A stretch of DNA of 64,000 nt from Chitinophagaceae bacterium (lineage in GTDB: Bacteria > Bacteroidota > Bacteroidia > Chitinophagales > Chitinophagaceae): positions 186,001-250,000 of the forward strand of contig JAFKGQ010000010.1 in assembly GCA_017307755.1 (NCBI GenBank), in the 5' to 3' direction. The notes below the pieces were generated by a model, which worked only from the letters and a program-made list of their open reading frames with translations, had not been told where the DNA came from and made no database searches. A program made the position numbers and the translations under genes. Shown in pieces: positions 45,744 to 54,424 of the stretch. Position 1 is the first letter of the stretch. Every line of letters starts with the position of its first letter.

Positions 45744-46622
45744 ATGAGCGCAAATATCATCCGGGAGATCACACCTCTTACGCAAAATGACTGCTTCACC
45801 ATGTTCTCCCGTGTAAAAAAAGAATTCACCTTTCCCCTGCATTATCATGAAGAACTGGAGTTGAACCTGATCATCAATGCCAGGGGTGCGCGGCGGATCG
45901 TGGGAGATCATATCGATGTCATCGACGACCTTGAATTGGTGCTGGTAGGACCCAATCTTTACCATGCCTGGTTCACGCATCAATGTAAGAGTGAAGAGAT
46001 CCGGGAAGTCACGATCCAATGGCACAAGGATCTTTTTGAAGAAAAATTGTTGAGGAGGAACCAGCTGAGCTTTATCCGGAACATGATGGAACGTTCGCAG
46101 AAAGGGATCCTTTTTTCAAAAGAGACGATTGCGGCGGTGGCTCCCCGTATCCTTTCCCTCAATCAGAAGCACGGCTTCGACTCGGTGCTGGAGCTCTTGT
46201 CCATCCTGCATGACCTCTCCATTTCACGAAATATACGCACGCTGTCAGATGCATCTTTTACCAACGAGCATTTTACGTACAACAGCCGGCGTATCGAGAA
46301 AGCCTTTGAGTACATGAACAATAATTATGACAAGTCCATCACGCTCGGGGAAGTGGCCAAACTGGTCAATATGACCGAGGTGTCCTTCAGCCGGTTTATG
46401 AAAAAGAGGACGGGCAATACATTTATCGATAGTCTCAACGAAATAAGACTGGGGCATGCATCCAGGATGCTTATTGACACTACGCATTCCATTGCGGAGA
46501 TCTCTTATAACTGCGGATTTAACAATATCTCCAATTTCAACAGGATCTTTAAAAAGAAAAAGACCTGCACGCCTAAGGAATTTAGGGAGAACTTCAATTC
46601 AGGAACAAGAGTATTTATCTAA
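45744..46622 (+). CDS. AraC-family regulator of the mannoside locus
   Basis: A protein of 292 aa. N-terminal cupin (FPLHYHEELELNLI; GPNLYHAWF) of the sugar-sensing RhaS/AraC kind; C-terminal HTH pair (ITLGEVAKLVNMTEVSFSRFMKKRTG; SIAEISYNCGFNNISNFNRIFKKK). It is divergent from the symporter-GH130-SGNH operon and is likely its activator. It ends directly against the desaturase stop codon. Confidence 0.93.
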   Translation: MSANIIREITPLTQNDCFTMFSRVKKEFTFPLHYHEELELNLIINARGARRIVGDHIDVIDDLELVLVGPNLYHAWFTHQCKSEEIREVTIQWHKDLFEEKLLRRNQLSFIRNMMERSQKGILFSKETIAAVAPRILSLNQKHGFDSVLELLSILHDLSISRNIRTLSDASFTNEHFTYNSRRIEKAFEYMNNNYDKSITLGEVAKLVNMTEVSFSRFMKKRTGNTFIDSLNEIRLGHASRMLIDTTHSIAEISYNCGFNNISNFNRIFKKKKTCTPKEFRENFNSGTRVFI

Positions 46623-47651
46623 CTAAACGCCTGCCATCTGCCCGTTGCGTTCGGCGAGGATGAGGTCCTGATCGGGCCTGGATTCGTCCGTGAGCTTTAC
46701 CTTGCCTCTATCTTTACGGACAACACGATGGTAAAGGGATATTTCCCTGTCGAATAAGAAGCGGAAGAATAGCCTGGTCCATGACCTGTGGGATTGAAGG
46801 CTGTCATAATATGATGGGGCCGTCTTTTTGATCAGGGGCAGCTTGTTCCAGGGGATGGAAGGGAAATCATGGTGTTCGTTATGATAGCCTACGTTAAAGG
46901 CTACGACGTTCAACACGCCATAATAGCTGAAGGTTTCCTGTTCCTCGTCGTGGGTAAGATAGTGCTCTTGTATCCAACGGGCGCCCAGGGGATGCAGCCC
47001 AACGGAGAAGAAGAAGCTGGCCAGTAAGTATACAATGGCTTTGGGGCCAAAGGCATACCAGATGGCGGCCGTGAACACTATCTCGGCTAACCAGTTCAAC
47101 GCCACCCATTTATCGAATGGTTTGATCTCCTTTAGACGGGATATACGAAAGACCTGGAAAAGAGGATAGAACAACAGCCAGATCACTTTCCCAATAAAAT
47201 AATTATTGATCAACTTAGCCTCCCAGCGGTTGGGCAGGTCGGCGTCCAGCTCGTGAATACCCTGGAAAGAATGGTGTTTGATATGATAACGTTCAAAGGA
47301 CACGCTGCTGGGGAAGATCTGGGGTAGGTTAGCCAGTATCCCGGAAAGGCGATTTGCAGCCCGGCTCTTAAACAGGAGGTGGTGGGCGCATTCGTGGATC
47401 ATGACAAACAACGAATGATCTGCAAAGGCTCCCAGCAGATAGGCAGCGCCAAATACGATCCACCAGGATTGCTGGCTCACCAGCCCGGAAAGTACCACCT
47501 GAAAGGTTACGAGGCCAAATATAGCAAAGAAAGTATATTTATTCTTACCGATGAGTTTACGGACTTCCGGATGTTCTTTCAGAATCTGTCGGGTACGCAG
47601 ACGATGGGGTTCTTGCTTGGCCGAATAAACGAAATCAGTTTTCCTTACCAT
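46623..47651 (-). CDS. Membrane fatty-acid/sphingolipid desaturase (DEGS1-like)
   Basis: A protein of 342 aa with about four transmembrane helices and three His boxes: HECAHH (86-91), HIKHH (123-127) and HNEHH (257-261), typical di-iron desaturase. It starts FVYSAKQEPHRLRTRQILKEHPEVRKLIG and shows SFERYHIKHHSF, GLHPLGARWIQEHY and YSYYGVLNVVAFNVGYHNEHHDFPSIP (split motif); this is the layout of eukaryotic sphingolipid delta-4 desaturases rather than acyl-CoA desaturases. Bacteroidota make dihydroceramides, so a ceramide substrate is plausible but unproved. Convergent with the AraC gene. Confidence 0.88.
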   Translation of the reverse strand: MVRKTDFVYSAKQEPHRLRTRQILKEHPEVRKLIGKNKYTFFAIFGLVTFQVVLSGLVSQQSWWIVFGAAYLLGAFADHSLFVMIHECAHHLLFKSRAANRLSGILANLPQIFPSSVSFERYHIKHHSFQGIHELDADLPNRWEAKLINNYFIGKVIWLLFYPLFQVFRISRLKEIKPFDKWVALNWLAEIVFTAAIWYAFGPKAIVYLLASFFFSVGLHPLGARWIQEHYLTHDEEQETFSYYGVLNVVAFNVGYHNEHHDFPSIPWNKLPLIKKTAPSYYDSLQSHRSWTRLFFRFLFDREISLYHRVVRKDRGKVKLTDESRPDQDLILAERNGQMAGV

Positions 47652-47764
47652 AGATAGTTGTGAGTGTAGTGTGGGTCAAGATACTATAAAAAATGAGAAA
47701 CCACCTTGTGTCTGACGGGTTTTTGTATTATTTTGGCTTCCTAAACCCCTAAAGTCTATATCCC

Positions 47765-48349
47765 ATGAAGACAATTACGTCTTTAACGGTCATAATGACC
47801 CTATTTGTAGCTATTCCGACCGTATTCTCCCAGCCTGACTCGGTAAAGATAAAGGAAAGAGCGCTATATTTTGCAGACAGTCTTGTTAAAACGGATGCCT
47901 ATAACAGCTGTCCGGAATATGCCGATCTTGCCCCTGCCAGTGTTTTGAAGTATTATGGAGGCAAGAATGCATTTATCGAGCATTTCAAGAAGATCCATCC
48001 CCGTACTGTCAGTGGGATCGATGAGAACTATCCGGAAAGAGAGGTCTTTGCGCTGCGAGCGAAGGACGATCAATGGCAGTGTGTCATCCGGGTATCCCGC
48101 TATATTCACAAGAACCTAAAAAAATATCATCTCGTTACTTATTATCTCGGTCAGTCCAGAGATGACGGCGAAACCTGGCGGCTTTTTGATGTCAGTTATA
48201 ATTCGGTAGCCAATATCATCTACCTGATGCCTGATGTCATAGAGGATCTACCGATCCCGCAACCTTATATCATATCAGAGGAGGACGAGTTGGCTAAACA
48301 GCAGGCTGCCACACCTGCATCGAAGAAGCTGACTCCCGGGAAGAAATAG
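47765..48349 (+). CDS. Secreted hypothetical protein
   Basis: A protein of 194 aa with a signal peptide (about 1-22, TVFSQPD). The mature part is a single small domain of about 140 residues with YADLAPASVLKYYGGKNAFIEHFKK, and a basic, Pro-rich tail. No family is recognised. Divergent from the desaturase gene. Confidence 0.75.
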   Translation: MKTITSLTVIMTLFVAIPTVFSQPDSVKIKERALYFADSLVKTDAYNSCPEYADLAPASVLKYYGGKNAFIEHFKKIHPRTVSGIDENYPEREVFALRAKDDQWQCVIRVSRYIHKNLKKYHLVTYYLGQSRDDGETWRLFDVSYNSVANIIYLMPDVIEDLPIPQPYIISEEDELAKQQAATPASKKLTPGKK

Positions 48350-48450
48350 TACGTACCCCCTACTAAGAGTATTACCCGTGTTTCATTAAAGTTTGGTCCT
48401 AAAGTGTAAACTCTTAGGTCGTGAATTTATTTCCATACGAATTACTGATG

Positions 48451-48458
48451 TAGCTTTG
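48451..48458 (+). promoter_or_regulatory. -7 element of a candidate small RNA
   Basis: TAGCTTTG, an exact TAnnTTTG match, in a gap with no gene downstream on this strand for about 1.4 kb. It is 48 bases upstream of a terminator hairpin. Confidence 0.45.
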
Positions 48459-48463
48459 TCTCT

Positions 48464-48536
48464 TCATAGGATAAGGTTTAATGGTTAAAACACTTTGATT
48501 AGTATGTCCCCGGTAGTCTTACCGGGGGCTTTTTTT
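48464..48536 (+). ncRNA. Candidate small RNA of about 70 nt
   Basis: Bounded by TAGCTTTG (48451-48458) and the terminator at 48507-48536. It carries TTTAATGGTTA (48477-48487), resembling the word in the 4624-4680 transcript. The alternative is the 3' UTR of the hypothetical gene ending at 48349. Confidence 0.35.
48507..48536 (+). terminator. Terminator
   Basis: Stem CCCCGGTA/TACCGGGG (48508-48515, 48520-48527) with loop GTCT and a run of seven T. It serves either the hypothetical gene or the candidate small RNA. Confidence 0.85.
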
Positions 48537-48563
48537 GAACGCCAGGTTCGTACCCGGAGTGTT

Positions 48564-49427
48564 TTATTGTTGCCGCTGCGAGGTCAGCAGACCCATATCT
48601 GACATCCAGTCGGCCATACGCTGAGGCCAGGTTTTTACTGCCTGGAGTTTGCTGCGATAACCCATATTGAACCCATGGCTGCCTCCTGAAAGGATATGCG
48701 CTTCTATAGGAGCTTTTGCTTCCCTGTATCTCTCCAATAATTTAACCACCGGCACTGCGCAGCATTCATCATCATTTGCCGCGATAAGAAAGGCAGGAGG
48801 AGCATCTCCGGGAACTACCCCGGGCACACCCAGTGGACCGGGATAGACCAGCATTTGAAAATTCGGTTTGCCATTCAGTCTGTCGATGGGATCAGGCGCA
48901 TGAGAGTCACCGGCGCCGGACGCGTAGGCTACCAATGCGACAACCTCTCCGCCTGCGGAAAATCCCAGCATTCCTACCCTGCTCGTATCTACGCCCCATT
49001 CTGCCGCCCTGCTGCGCACCAGACGCAGAGCGCGGTATGCGTCCATCCTAACGTCCTTTTCCAGTGTGTAAGAAGAATCCTGTCTAAAGAGCCTGTACTT
49101 TAATACGAAAGCAGCTACGCCAAGACTATTGAGATAGAGGGCGGCATCACGTCCTTCGGCGTTATACACCAGTAACCTGTGTCCCCCGCCGGGACAGATG
49201 ATTACAGCAGTGCCTGTTGCCTTCTCCTTGGGCGGCAGATAGACAGTGACAGAAGGGTTGTGAATCGTCTTTACCCAATAGTCTTTCGCTTCTTCGGGAA
49301 TGTTGCGTCTGTTCTCGAATCCCGGAGCTCCTTTGGGCCAGAGGGGGATCTGGGGATGCGTGTCCTGGGCTGCCAGCGACAGGGATATCGTAAATGCCAT
49401 TACGGCCATACTTACTTTTGACAGCAT
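48564..49427 (-). CDS. Secreted alpha/beta hydrolase (carbohydrate esterase-like)
   Basis: A protein of 287 aa with a signal peptide (about 1-20). Oxyanion-hole motif CPGGGHR (78-84), nucleophile Ser157 in GFSAGG, acid in AANDDE (Asp219 or 220) and His251 in SGGSHGFN. This is the pattern of acetylxylan-esterase/BD-FAE-type enzymes that remove acyl groups from plant polysaccharides. A perfect promoter (49466-49496) lies upstream; the gene is monocistronic. Confidence 0.9.
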   Translation of the reverse strand: MLSKVSMAVMAFTISLSLAAQDTHPQIPLWPKGAPGFENRRNIPEEAKDYWVKTIHNPSVTVYLPPKEKATGTAVIICPGGGHRLLVYNAEGRDAALYLNSLGVAAFVLKYRLFRQDSSYTLEKDVRMDAYRALRLVRSRAAEWGVDTSRVGMLGFSAGGEVVALVAYASGAGDSHAPDPIDRLNGKPNFQMLVYPGPLGVPGVVPGDAPPAFLIAANDDECCAVPVVKLLERYREAKAPIEAHILSGGSHGFNMGYRSKLQAVKTWPQRMADWMSDMGLLTSQRQQ

Positions 49428-49921
49428 GTTATGTGTATTTATTTACTTATGTGAAGGGTAGTACTCAAATGTATTAAATTCGGGCAAATAATGCAACGAC
49501 GTGTCAATACAGATCGCTGAAACCCGCGCCCAGCTTATATTTCCGCAACAATGTAACAATTCCGACCCCCTGTAAAAGCCATAATTACCGCCGGTAAAGC
49601 TCCGCAACCATTCATAGGCCCCAAAAACCGATCAGACCCGATATTTCGCGCTCAGCCACCTATTTTGCCGTTCATCACAGGTACTCTACCGATTCTCTAC
49701 AAAAAGGACCGATCCACCCGGATATGCTAACAGGAGGGTGAAACCCGCTATATCTTTACTCCATCAAAACAAAACGGAGCCAGTCTCCCATGTAAAATGA
49801 ACACACATACGCCGGTCACTTCACCCTTTTCACTTCACAGGGCCAGACTACCGGAAATCTTCAGCTGATAGAAATCCCCCAGCAAGAGATCAAACAACGC
49901 TTATTTTTTAATCATTAGAAA
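49428..49921. other. Gap with no intact gene, possibly decayed DNA
   Basis: Apart from the esterase promoter I find no gene. Short reading frames on the plus strand are broken by stops; one, ending at TAG 49915-49917, reads TLFTSQGQTTGNLQLIEIP and looks protein-like, so a decayed gene is possible. A TATTTTG at 49671-49677 could start the downstream operon. Confidence 0.45.
49466..49496 (-). promoter_or_regulatory. Promoter of the esterase gene
   Basis: TTG (49494-49496), a 20-bp spacer and TACATTTG (49466-49473) on the minus strand match both consensus elements. The leader would be about 30 nt. Confidence 0.65.
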
Positions 49922-50080
49922 ATGAAAAAGATTATTGGTGCGGTAGCGCTGCTGCTGTCTATCGCTATATTCCTTATCCTCCGCCAGCTGAATCATTCTC
50001 AAGCCAAGGCGCCTGGCCGGAAGGTCAATGTCACCGCAATCATGCGTGAGAACATCCTCCTTACCACTATGCTGATGTGA
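49922..50080 (+). pseudogene. Short signal/TM peptide, possible remnant of an efflux adaptor N-terminus
   Basis: A 52-codon frame: MKKIIGAVALLLSIAIFLILRQ forms one transmembrane segment (split here for length: residues 1-22), followed by a linker and KVNVTAIMRENILLTT. That ending resembles the first beta strand of MFP adaptors, after which a stop appears. It may be a truncated adaptor gene or a genuine small membrane protein of the following operon (110 bp upstream). Confidence 0.35.
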
Positions 50081-50190
50081 TAGTACCGGGCTAATAGCCG
50101 ACACGGTGCGCTATAACCGTCGCTGGTTATAACAGGCAAAGCTATGCCCTAACGATAAAGAATTTTTCTTAACCACTAAAATCAACAACC

Positions 50191-50823
50191 ATGGCAAGTC
50201 TTGGAAAAAAGATCCTGTCCGCCTTTGTGGAGGTAAATGCGGAAAAAGTAGGAGCGAATCAGGAAGAACCTCCGATAAAAGCAAGCGCACCCGTGAGCAA
50301 CGAAAGTGAGTCTGTTAAAAATACGGGTATAGATAACCGTATGACGGAATATTTCGACAAGCTTTTCAGCGAAGCGAATATTCCCGGTCCGGACTATTTC
50401 GAATTTTCGAAGATGGTGGCCGCTCTGAAAGCGGTGCCGGATGAGTTCTCGCGGTTTTGCGCCGCTTATGCAGGTCTGCAGGTGCAGGGGCTGACAAAGG
50501 AGAGGTTGTTGTCCACCGCGGAGGAGTACCTGCGTGTGCTGGATACCGACGCTGAACGATTCCATTCCACCGTGGAAGCCGCCTTGCAGGAAAAAGTGCA
50601 TGGTAAAAAGGCAGAGGCGGAGGAAAAAAGCCGGCGTATCCAGGACCTTTCAAAAGAGATCAGTGACCTGCAGAGCCAGATCGCTGCCTTACAGGCGGAG
50701 ATCACGGAAAGCGAGCAGAAGATCACCGGCAGGAGCGGCGATTATACGGCGGAAAGCGCTGCCAGAAAGCAGCAGATAAGCGCCGACATTGAAAAGATAA
50801 AACAATATATACATCAACGTTAA
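50191..50823 (+). CDS. Coiled-coil protein, first full gene of the OmpA-SBP/ABC operon
   Basis: A protein of 210 aa, not recognised. No signal peptide or membrane segment, so cytoplasmic. A disordered N-terminal part (1-50) is followed by a helical domain with YFDKLFSEANIPGPDYFEFSKMVAAL, and a long coiled coil (about 125-205; rich in Glu, Lys, Gln). The next gene begins 13 bp after its stop. Its role may be as an adaptor or scaffold for the membrane proteins encoded downstream; this is inference from position only. Confidence 0.8.
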   Translation: MASLGKKILSAFVEVNAEKVGANQEEPPIKASAPVSNESESVKNTGIDNRMTEYFDKLFSEANIPGPDYFEFSKMVAALKAVPDEFSRFCAAYAGLQVQGLTKERLLSTAEEYLRVLDTDAERFHSTVEAALQEKVHGKKAEAEEKSRRIQDLSKEISDLQSQIAALQAEITESEQKITGRSGDYTAESAARKQQISADIEKIKQYIHQR

Positions 50824-50836
50824 AACCAAATTGACC

Positions 50837-51823
50837 ATGAGCAAGCTGATTGAAAACACAAAGAAACCCGGATGGTGGAGCGAACCCAAGAATATCGCCA
50901 CTGCCATCATTGGTCTGTCCCTTTTTGCCGGGCTGGCCTACGGCTTCCTAACCTATGTGTTACCCTGGCTGGTGACAGTGACCTGGAACCTGGTAAACCT
51001 GATCATCGGAGGTGTTGTGATGGGATTCCTGCTGATGATCGTCAGCAGCAAGAAATTCTGGCGCGCCCTGAAGTATTTCTCGGCCTTTATTGCCAACTAT
51101 ACCATCGGGCTGGCTATCGAGTTAAACCCTTTCAATATCCTGCAGGCGAAGATCGACCAGGGATACAAGGATAGGGAAACCCTCTTCCGTCAGTCTGGGC
51201 GGCTGAAAGGCAAGCAGAGCGAATTGAAGGAAAAACTGGAAGAAAAAGAAAAGGAGCTGCAGCTGAATATCAAAAAGGTAAAGATCCTTCAGTCCGAGAA
51301 TGCCAACAGCCGGCAGATAGACTTGTACGCCAACAACGTCATCCGTTGCCGCGAGTACATCGACAATGTCACCCCTATCGTGAGCGACCTGAACAAGCTG
51401 ATAAGCTTCGCAGATGCCGCCTATGAAGAGAGCGGTATTATGCTGGAGGATGCCAAACTGGATCTCGAGGCAAAGAAGGACCTCTATTATTCCGTCACCA
51501 CCGGCCTTTCCGCCGTCACCAGCGCCATGAAGGCGTTCAAGGGCGATGACGAGCTGAACCAGGATGCGGAGAGGGCATTGGCCATCTTAAAGGTCAACAT
51601 CGGGGAAAAGATCGGACATATCAAGTCCGCCATCGATGTCACATCCCGCTTTATGGATGACAAGACGCTGGAAGATAAGGCGAAGTCCGCCCAGGCCATC
51701 GAGCTGATAAACAGCTTTGACATGGGCAAGGATTTCAATTACAGCGACAAAGCTTCGAAAGAAGACCGGGGAAGATTGAAAGACGTCAAGACCCCCGACC
51801 GATTTAAAGGTCTGTTAGATTAA
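50837..51823 (+). CDS. Membrane-anchored coiled-coil protein of the ABC operon
   Basis: A protein of 328 aa, unrecognised. Two transmembrane helices (about 20-43 and 47-68), an amphipathic segment (FWRALKYFSAFIANYTIGL), then a long cytoplasmic helical region with coiled coil (about 105-165), resembling in general build PspA- or TelA-type envelope stress proteins. A TTG six bases upstream gives a longer frame; ATG 50837 is preferred. The SBP-OmpA gene follows after 31 bp. Confidence 0.82.
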   Translation: MSKLIENTKKPGWWSEPKNIATAIIGLSLFAGLAYGFLTYVLPWLVTVTWNLVNLIIGGVVMGFLLMIVSSKKFWRALKYFSAFIANYTIGLAIELNPFNILQAKIDQGYKDRETLFRQSGRLKGKQSELKEKLEEKEKELQLNIKKVKILQSENANSRQIDLYANNVIRCREYIDNVTPIVSDLNKLISFADAAYEESGIMLEDAKLDLEAKKDLYYSVTTGLSAVTSAMKAFKGDDELNQDAERALAILKVNIGEKIGHIKSAIDVTSRFMDDKTLEDKAKSAQAIELINSFDMGKDFNYSDKASKEDRGRLKDVKTPDRFKGLLD

Positions 51824-51854
51824 ACATTTTATTAAACCCTTAAAATTTAAATAT

Positions 51855-53621
51855 ATGTCAGTTAAAGTAAAACCCGCTGGAAAATTGCTCATCATTGCTG
51901 CCGTAGTAACGGCAGGCATACTGGGTGTCAAATGGTATCAGAATCGTCCGAAAGAGGCAGGTAAGGCTGTAGAGGTAGGAAAGGTAGTGCTCCCCGATGC
52001 TCCTGAAGCATCGTTGAAAGGGGATGCCGTTCTGCTGCCCTTGCCTTCCGATGCCGATGCCGTCAACGGCGGCACGCGTATCACCTGGGAACGTATGGCC
52101 TGGAATAGTCAGTTCTCCGGCTTGTATGCTAATGGTGGCATACGCACATCCAAGAACTCTCTGTTTGACAAGGCGCACCTGGACATCTCTTATGTAAGAC
52201 AGGACGACTGTAACAAGCAAATGGCCGACCTGGTGAAATTCGCCGGGGAGTACAAGAATAACTCCAATGAGCCGGGTATCCTCATCACCTTTATGGGTGA
52301 CGGTATGCCTGCCTTCATGACCTCCTTATCAAAGGAACTGGAACCGCTGGGCCCGGAATACCAACCCATTATTATACCTGTAACGCACGGTAAGTCGTAC
52401 GGTGAGGACCAGATAATGGGACCCCTTTCCTGGAAACAGGACCCGCACAATGCGGTGGGTAAATGCGTAGCCGGCGTGCTGAGGGACGGGGATGTCAATA
52501 TCCTGCTGAAATGGGCCGGGGACAACGGTCTTAAGGTCAACCCCGACGAAACCACGTACGATGCTACCGCGATCAACCTGATAGCCGCCGGCGACTTCCT
52601 TGACGCTCCGAACAAATATATCACTGGATATACGGAGAAAAGAAAGGTCGTAGACGGTGGCAGGGCGACGGGACGGGACACTGTCGTAGGTGTGGATGCT
52701 GTCGCCACATGGACGCCCGGTGACGTGAACGTCGCTACGAAGAAGGGTGGTCTTGTCACCATCGCCAGTACGAAGCAATACGCTTCGCAGATGTCCAACC
52801 AAACGATTGCCATCAGGAAGTGGGCGAACGATCACCGTACCGACATCGAGAATATGATCATCGCCCTGGCCCAGGCCGGCGACCAGGTGCGCAGCTTTAG
52901 CGAGGCCAAGCAATTCGCGGCTGAGGTCAGCGCAAAGCTTTATCAGGAAAAGGACGCAGCTTACTGGCTGAAGTACTACAATGGCGTAGCTGAAAAAGAT
53001 ATCCGCGGTCTGACGGTGAACCTGGGTGGTTCCATGGTATTCAACCTGGCGGATATGGCGGGGACCTATGGGTTGGGCAACGACAAAGTGGACCGCTATA
53101 AAGCCGTCTACAACACATTCGGTAATCTGATGGTGAAGATGTACCCCTCCATCATGCCCAGCTTTATGCCTTATGAAAAGGCGGTGGACAAATCCTTTCT
53201 TCTCAGCGTGATATCCAATCACCCTGAATTGTTGGAAGGTAAGGCCATCGAGACAAAATATGCGGATCAGATCACGGAAGCTGTGTCTTCACGCAGCTAT
53301 CACATCGAGTTCGAGACGGGCTCTGCCATCATCCGGTCTTCCTCATACAGGACGCTGGATGAGATTTTCGAATCAGCTGTGGTTGCCGAAGGTCTGAAAC
53401 TGGGTGTATACGGTTATACAGACAATCATGGCTCTGACGCCGTCAACATCCCCCTTTCCGAAAAGAGGGCGGCCGCTGTAAAGGATTATTTAATCCATAA
53501 GGGCTTGCAGGACACTCGTATCGAGTCCAGGGGTTTTGGCTCTGCCAAGCCTGTGGCCGACAACGGGACCGAAGAAGGCCGCAGCCGCAACCGTCGTGTG
53601 GAGATCGTATTGGGTAACTAA
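51855..53621 (+). CDS. Solute-binding protein fused to OmpA peptidoglycan-binding domain
   Basis: A protein of 588 aa. One N-terminal transmembrane anchor (about 9-26, no lipobox); linker; a NitT/TauT-type periplasmic binding domain (about 70-430) with VLRDGDVNILLKWAGDNG, NPDETTYDATAINLI and ATWTPGDVNVATKKGGLV; then an OmpA-C domain (481-588) with the diaminopimelate-binding pair Asp523 (YTDNHG) and Arg538 (LSEKRA). It could hold a ligand-binding domain in the periplasm while clamped to the inner membrane and cell wall. Permease and ATPase genes follow. Similar fusions are annotated elsewhere as phosphate-binding/OmpA proteins, but the true substrate is unknown. Confidence 0.9.
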   Translation: MSVKVKPAGKLLIIAAVVTAGILGVKWYQNRPKEAGKAVEVGKVVLPDAPEASLKGDAVLLPLPSDADAVNGGTRITWERMAWNSQFSGLYANGGIRTSKNSLFDKAHLDISYVRQDDCNKQMADLVKFAGEYKNNSNEPGILITFMGDGMPAFMTSLSKELEPLGPEYQPIIIPVTHGKSYGEDQIMGPLSWKQDPHNAVGKCVAGVLRDGDVNILLKWAGDNGLKVNPDETTYDATAINLIAAGDFLDAPNKYITGYTEKRKVVDGGRATGRDTVVGVDAVATWTPGDVNVATKKGGLVTIASTKQYASQMSNQTIAIRKWANDHRTDIENMIIALAQAGDQVRSFSEAKQFAAEVSAKLYQEKDAAYWLKYYNGVAEKDIRGLTVNLGGSMVFNLADMAGTYGLGNDKVDRYKAVYNTFGNLMVKMYPSIMPSFMPYEKAVDKSFLLSVISNHPELLEGKAIETKYADQITEAVSSRSYHIEFETGSAIIRSSSYRTLDEIFESAVVAEGLKLGVYGYTDNHGSDAVNIPLSEKRAAAVKDYLIHKGLQDTRIESRGFGSAKPVADNGTEEGRSRNRRVEIVLGN

Positions 53622-53630
53622 TTTTTTAAC

Positions 53631-53654
53631 CGGGGACAGCGATCGCTGTCCCCG
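53631..53654 (+). promoter_or_regulatory. Perfect 24-base palindrome between SBP-OmpA and permease genes
   Basis: CGGGGACAGCGA and its exact reverse complement are adjacent, 9 bases after the SBP-OmpA stop and 12 before the permease ATG. No T run follows on either strand, so it is not a standard terminator. It probably forms an RNA hairpin protecting the upstream message, lowering expression of the membrane genes. Confidence 0.7.
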
Positions 53655-53666
53655 TAATGTACTTAT

Positions 53667-54422
53667 ATGTTTAGACCTTTTGAGAAAATAAGTCGAACTA
53701 CGGTTCTTATCATGGTGTCGATCCAGGTGATCGTACTGTTATCCATATGGCAGTCCTTCCCGGCGGGGCTTATACCCTCGCCTCTGCGGATAGGAGAAGC
53801 GTTGGGCGGATTGCTCGCTTCCAGTCTCCTGTGGGACAACGTACTGGTGAGCCTGTTACTGACATTGAAGGCATTGTTCTTTTCCGTAGTGATCACTTTA
53901 CTTTTTTCCTATTTGTCCGTAGTGCCCTTTTTCCGGCCGTTTGCCCAGTTCATCGTAAAATGCCGATATCTTACGCTGACAGGTCTGATATTCATTTTTA
54001 CGCTGCTGACCAGGGATGGGAGCCAGCTGAAACTTTCGCTGCTGGTGTTCGGTATCGTGCCTTTCTTCACCACATCCTTTATGTCTGTGATCGTACATAC
54101 CAACGCGCAGGAGTTCGAGCTTTGTCAGACGCTGGGTTATGGACGGTGGCAGAGCCTTTATGAGGTGATCATCGTCGGTAAGGCTGACCAGGTCTTTGAG
54201 ATCGTACGGCAGAACTTTGCCATTGCATGGATGATGATCACGATGGTGGAGGGTTTAAGCATGAGCGAAGGAGGGGTGGGTACACTGCTGATCAAGTACA
54301 ATAAATACAACGATCTGGTGCATGTGATGGCTTTGCAGGCGGTGATCTTCGGTCTGGGGCTTTTCTTTGATCATTTACTGGGAAGGTTGCGTCACTGGCT
54401 CTTCCCGTATGTAAAACTATAA
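53667..54422 (+). CDS. ABC transporter permease, NitT/TauT type
   Basis: A protein of 251 aa with about six transmembrane helices. The cytoplasmic EAA-like loop (150-178; FELCQTLGYGRWQSLYEVIIVG) is the ATPase docking site of SsuC/TauC/NrtB-type permeases. It would form a homodimeric channel for the solute bound by the SBP-OmpA protein. The ATPase start follows 2 bases after its stop. Confidence 0.9.
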   Translation: MFRPFEKISRTTVLIMVSIQVIVLLSIWQSFPAGLIPSPLRIGEALGGLLASSLLWDNVLVSLLLTLKALFFSVVITLLFSYLSVVPFFRPFAQFIVKCRYLTLTGLIFIFTLLTRDGSQLKLSLLVFGIVPFFTTSFMSVIVHTNAQEFELCQTLGYGRWQSLYEVIIVGKADQVFEIVRQNFAIAWMMITMVEGLSMSEGGVGTLLIKYNKYNDLVHVMALQAVIFGLGLFFDHLLGRLRHWLFPYVKL

Positions 54423-54424
54423 CC

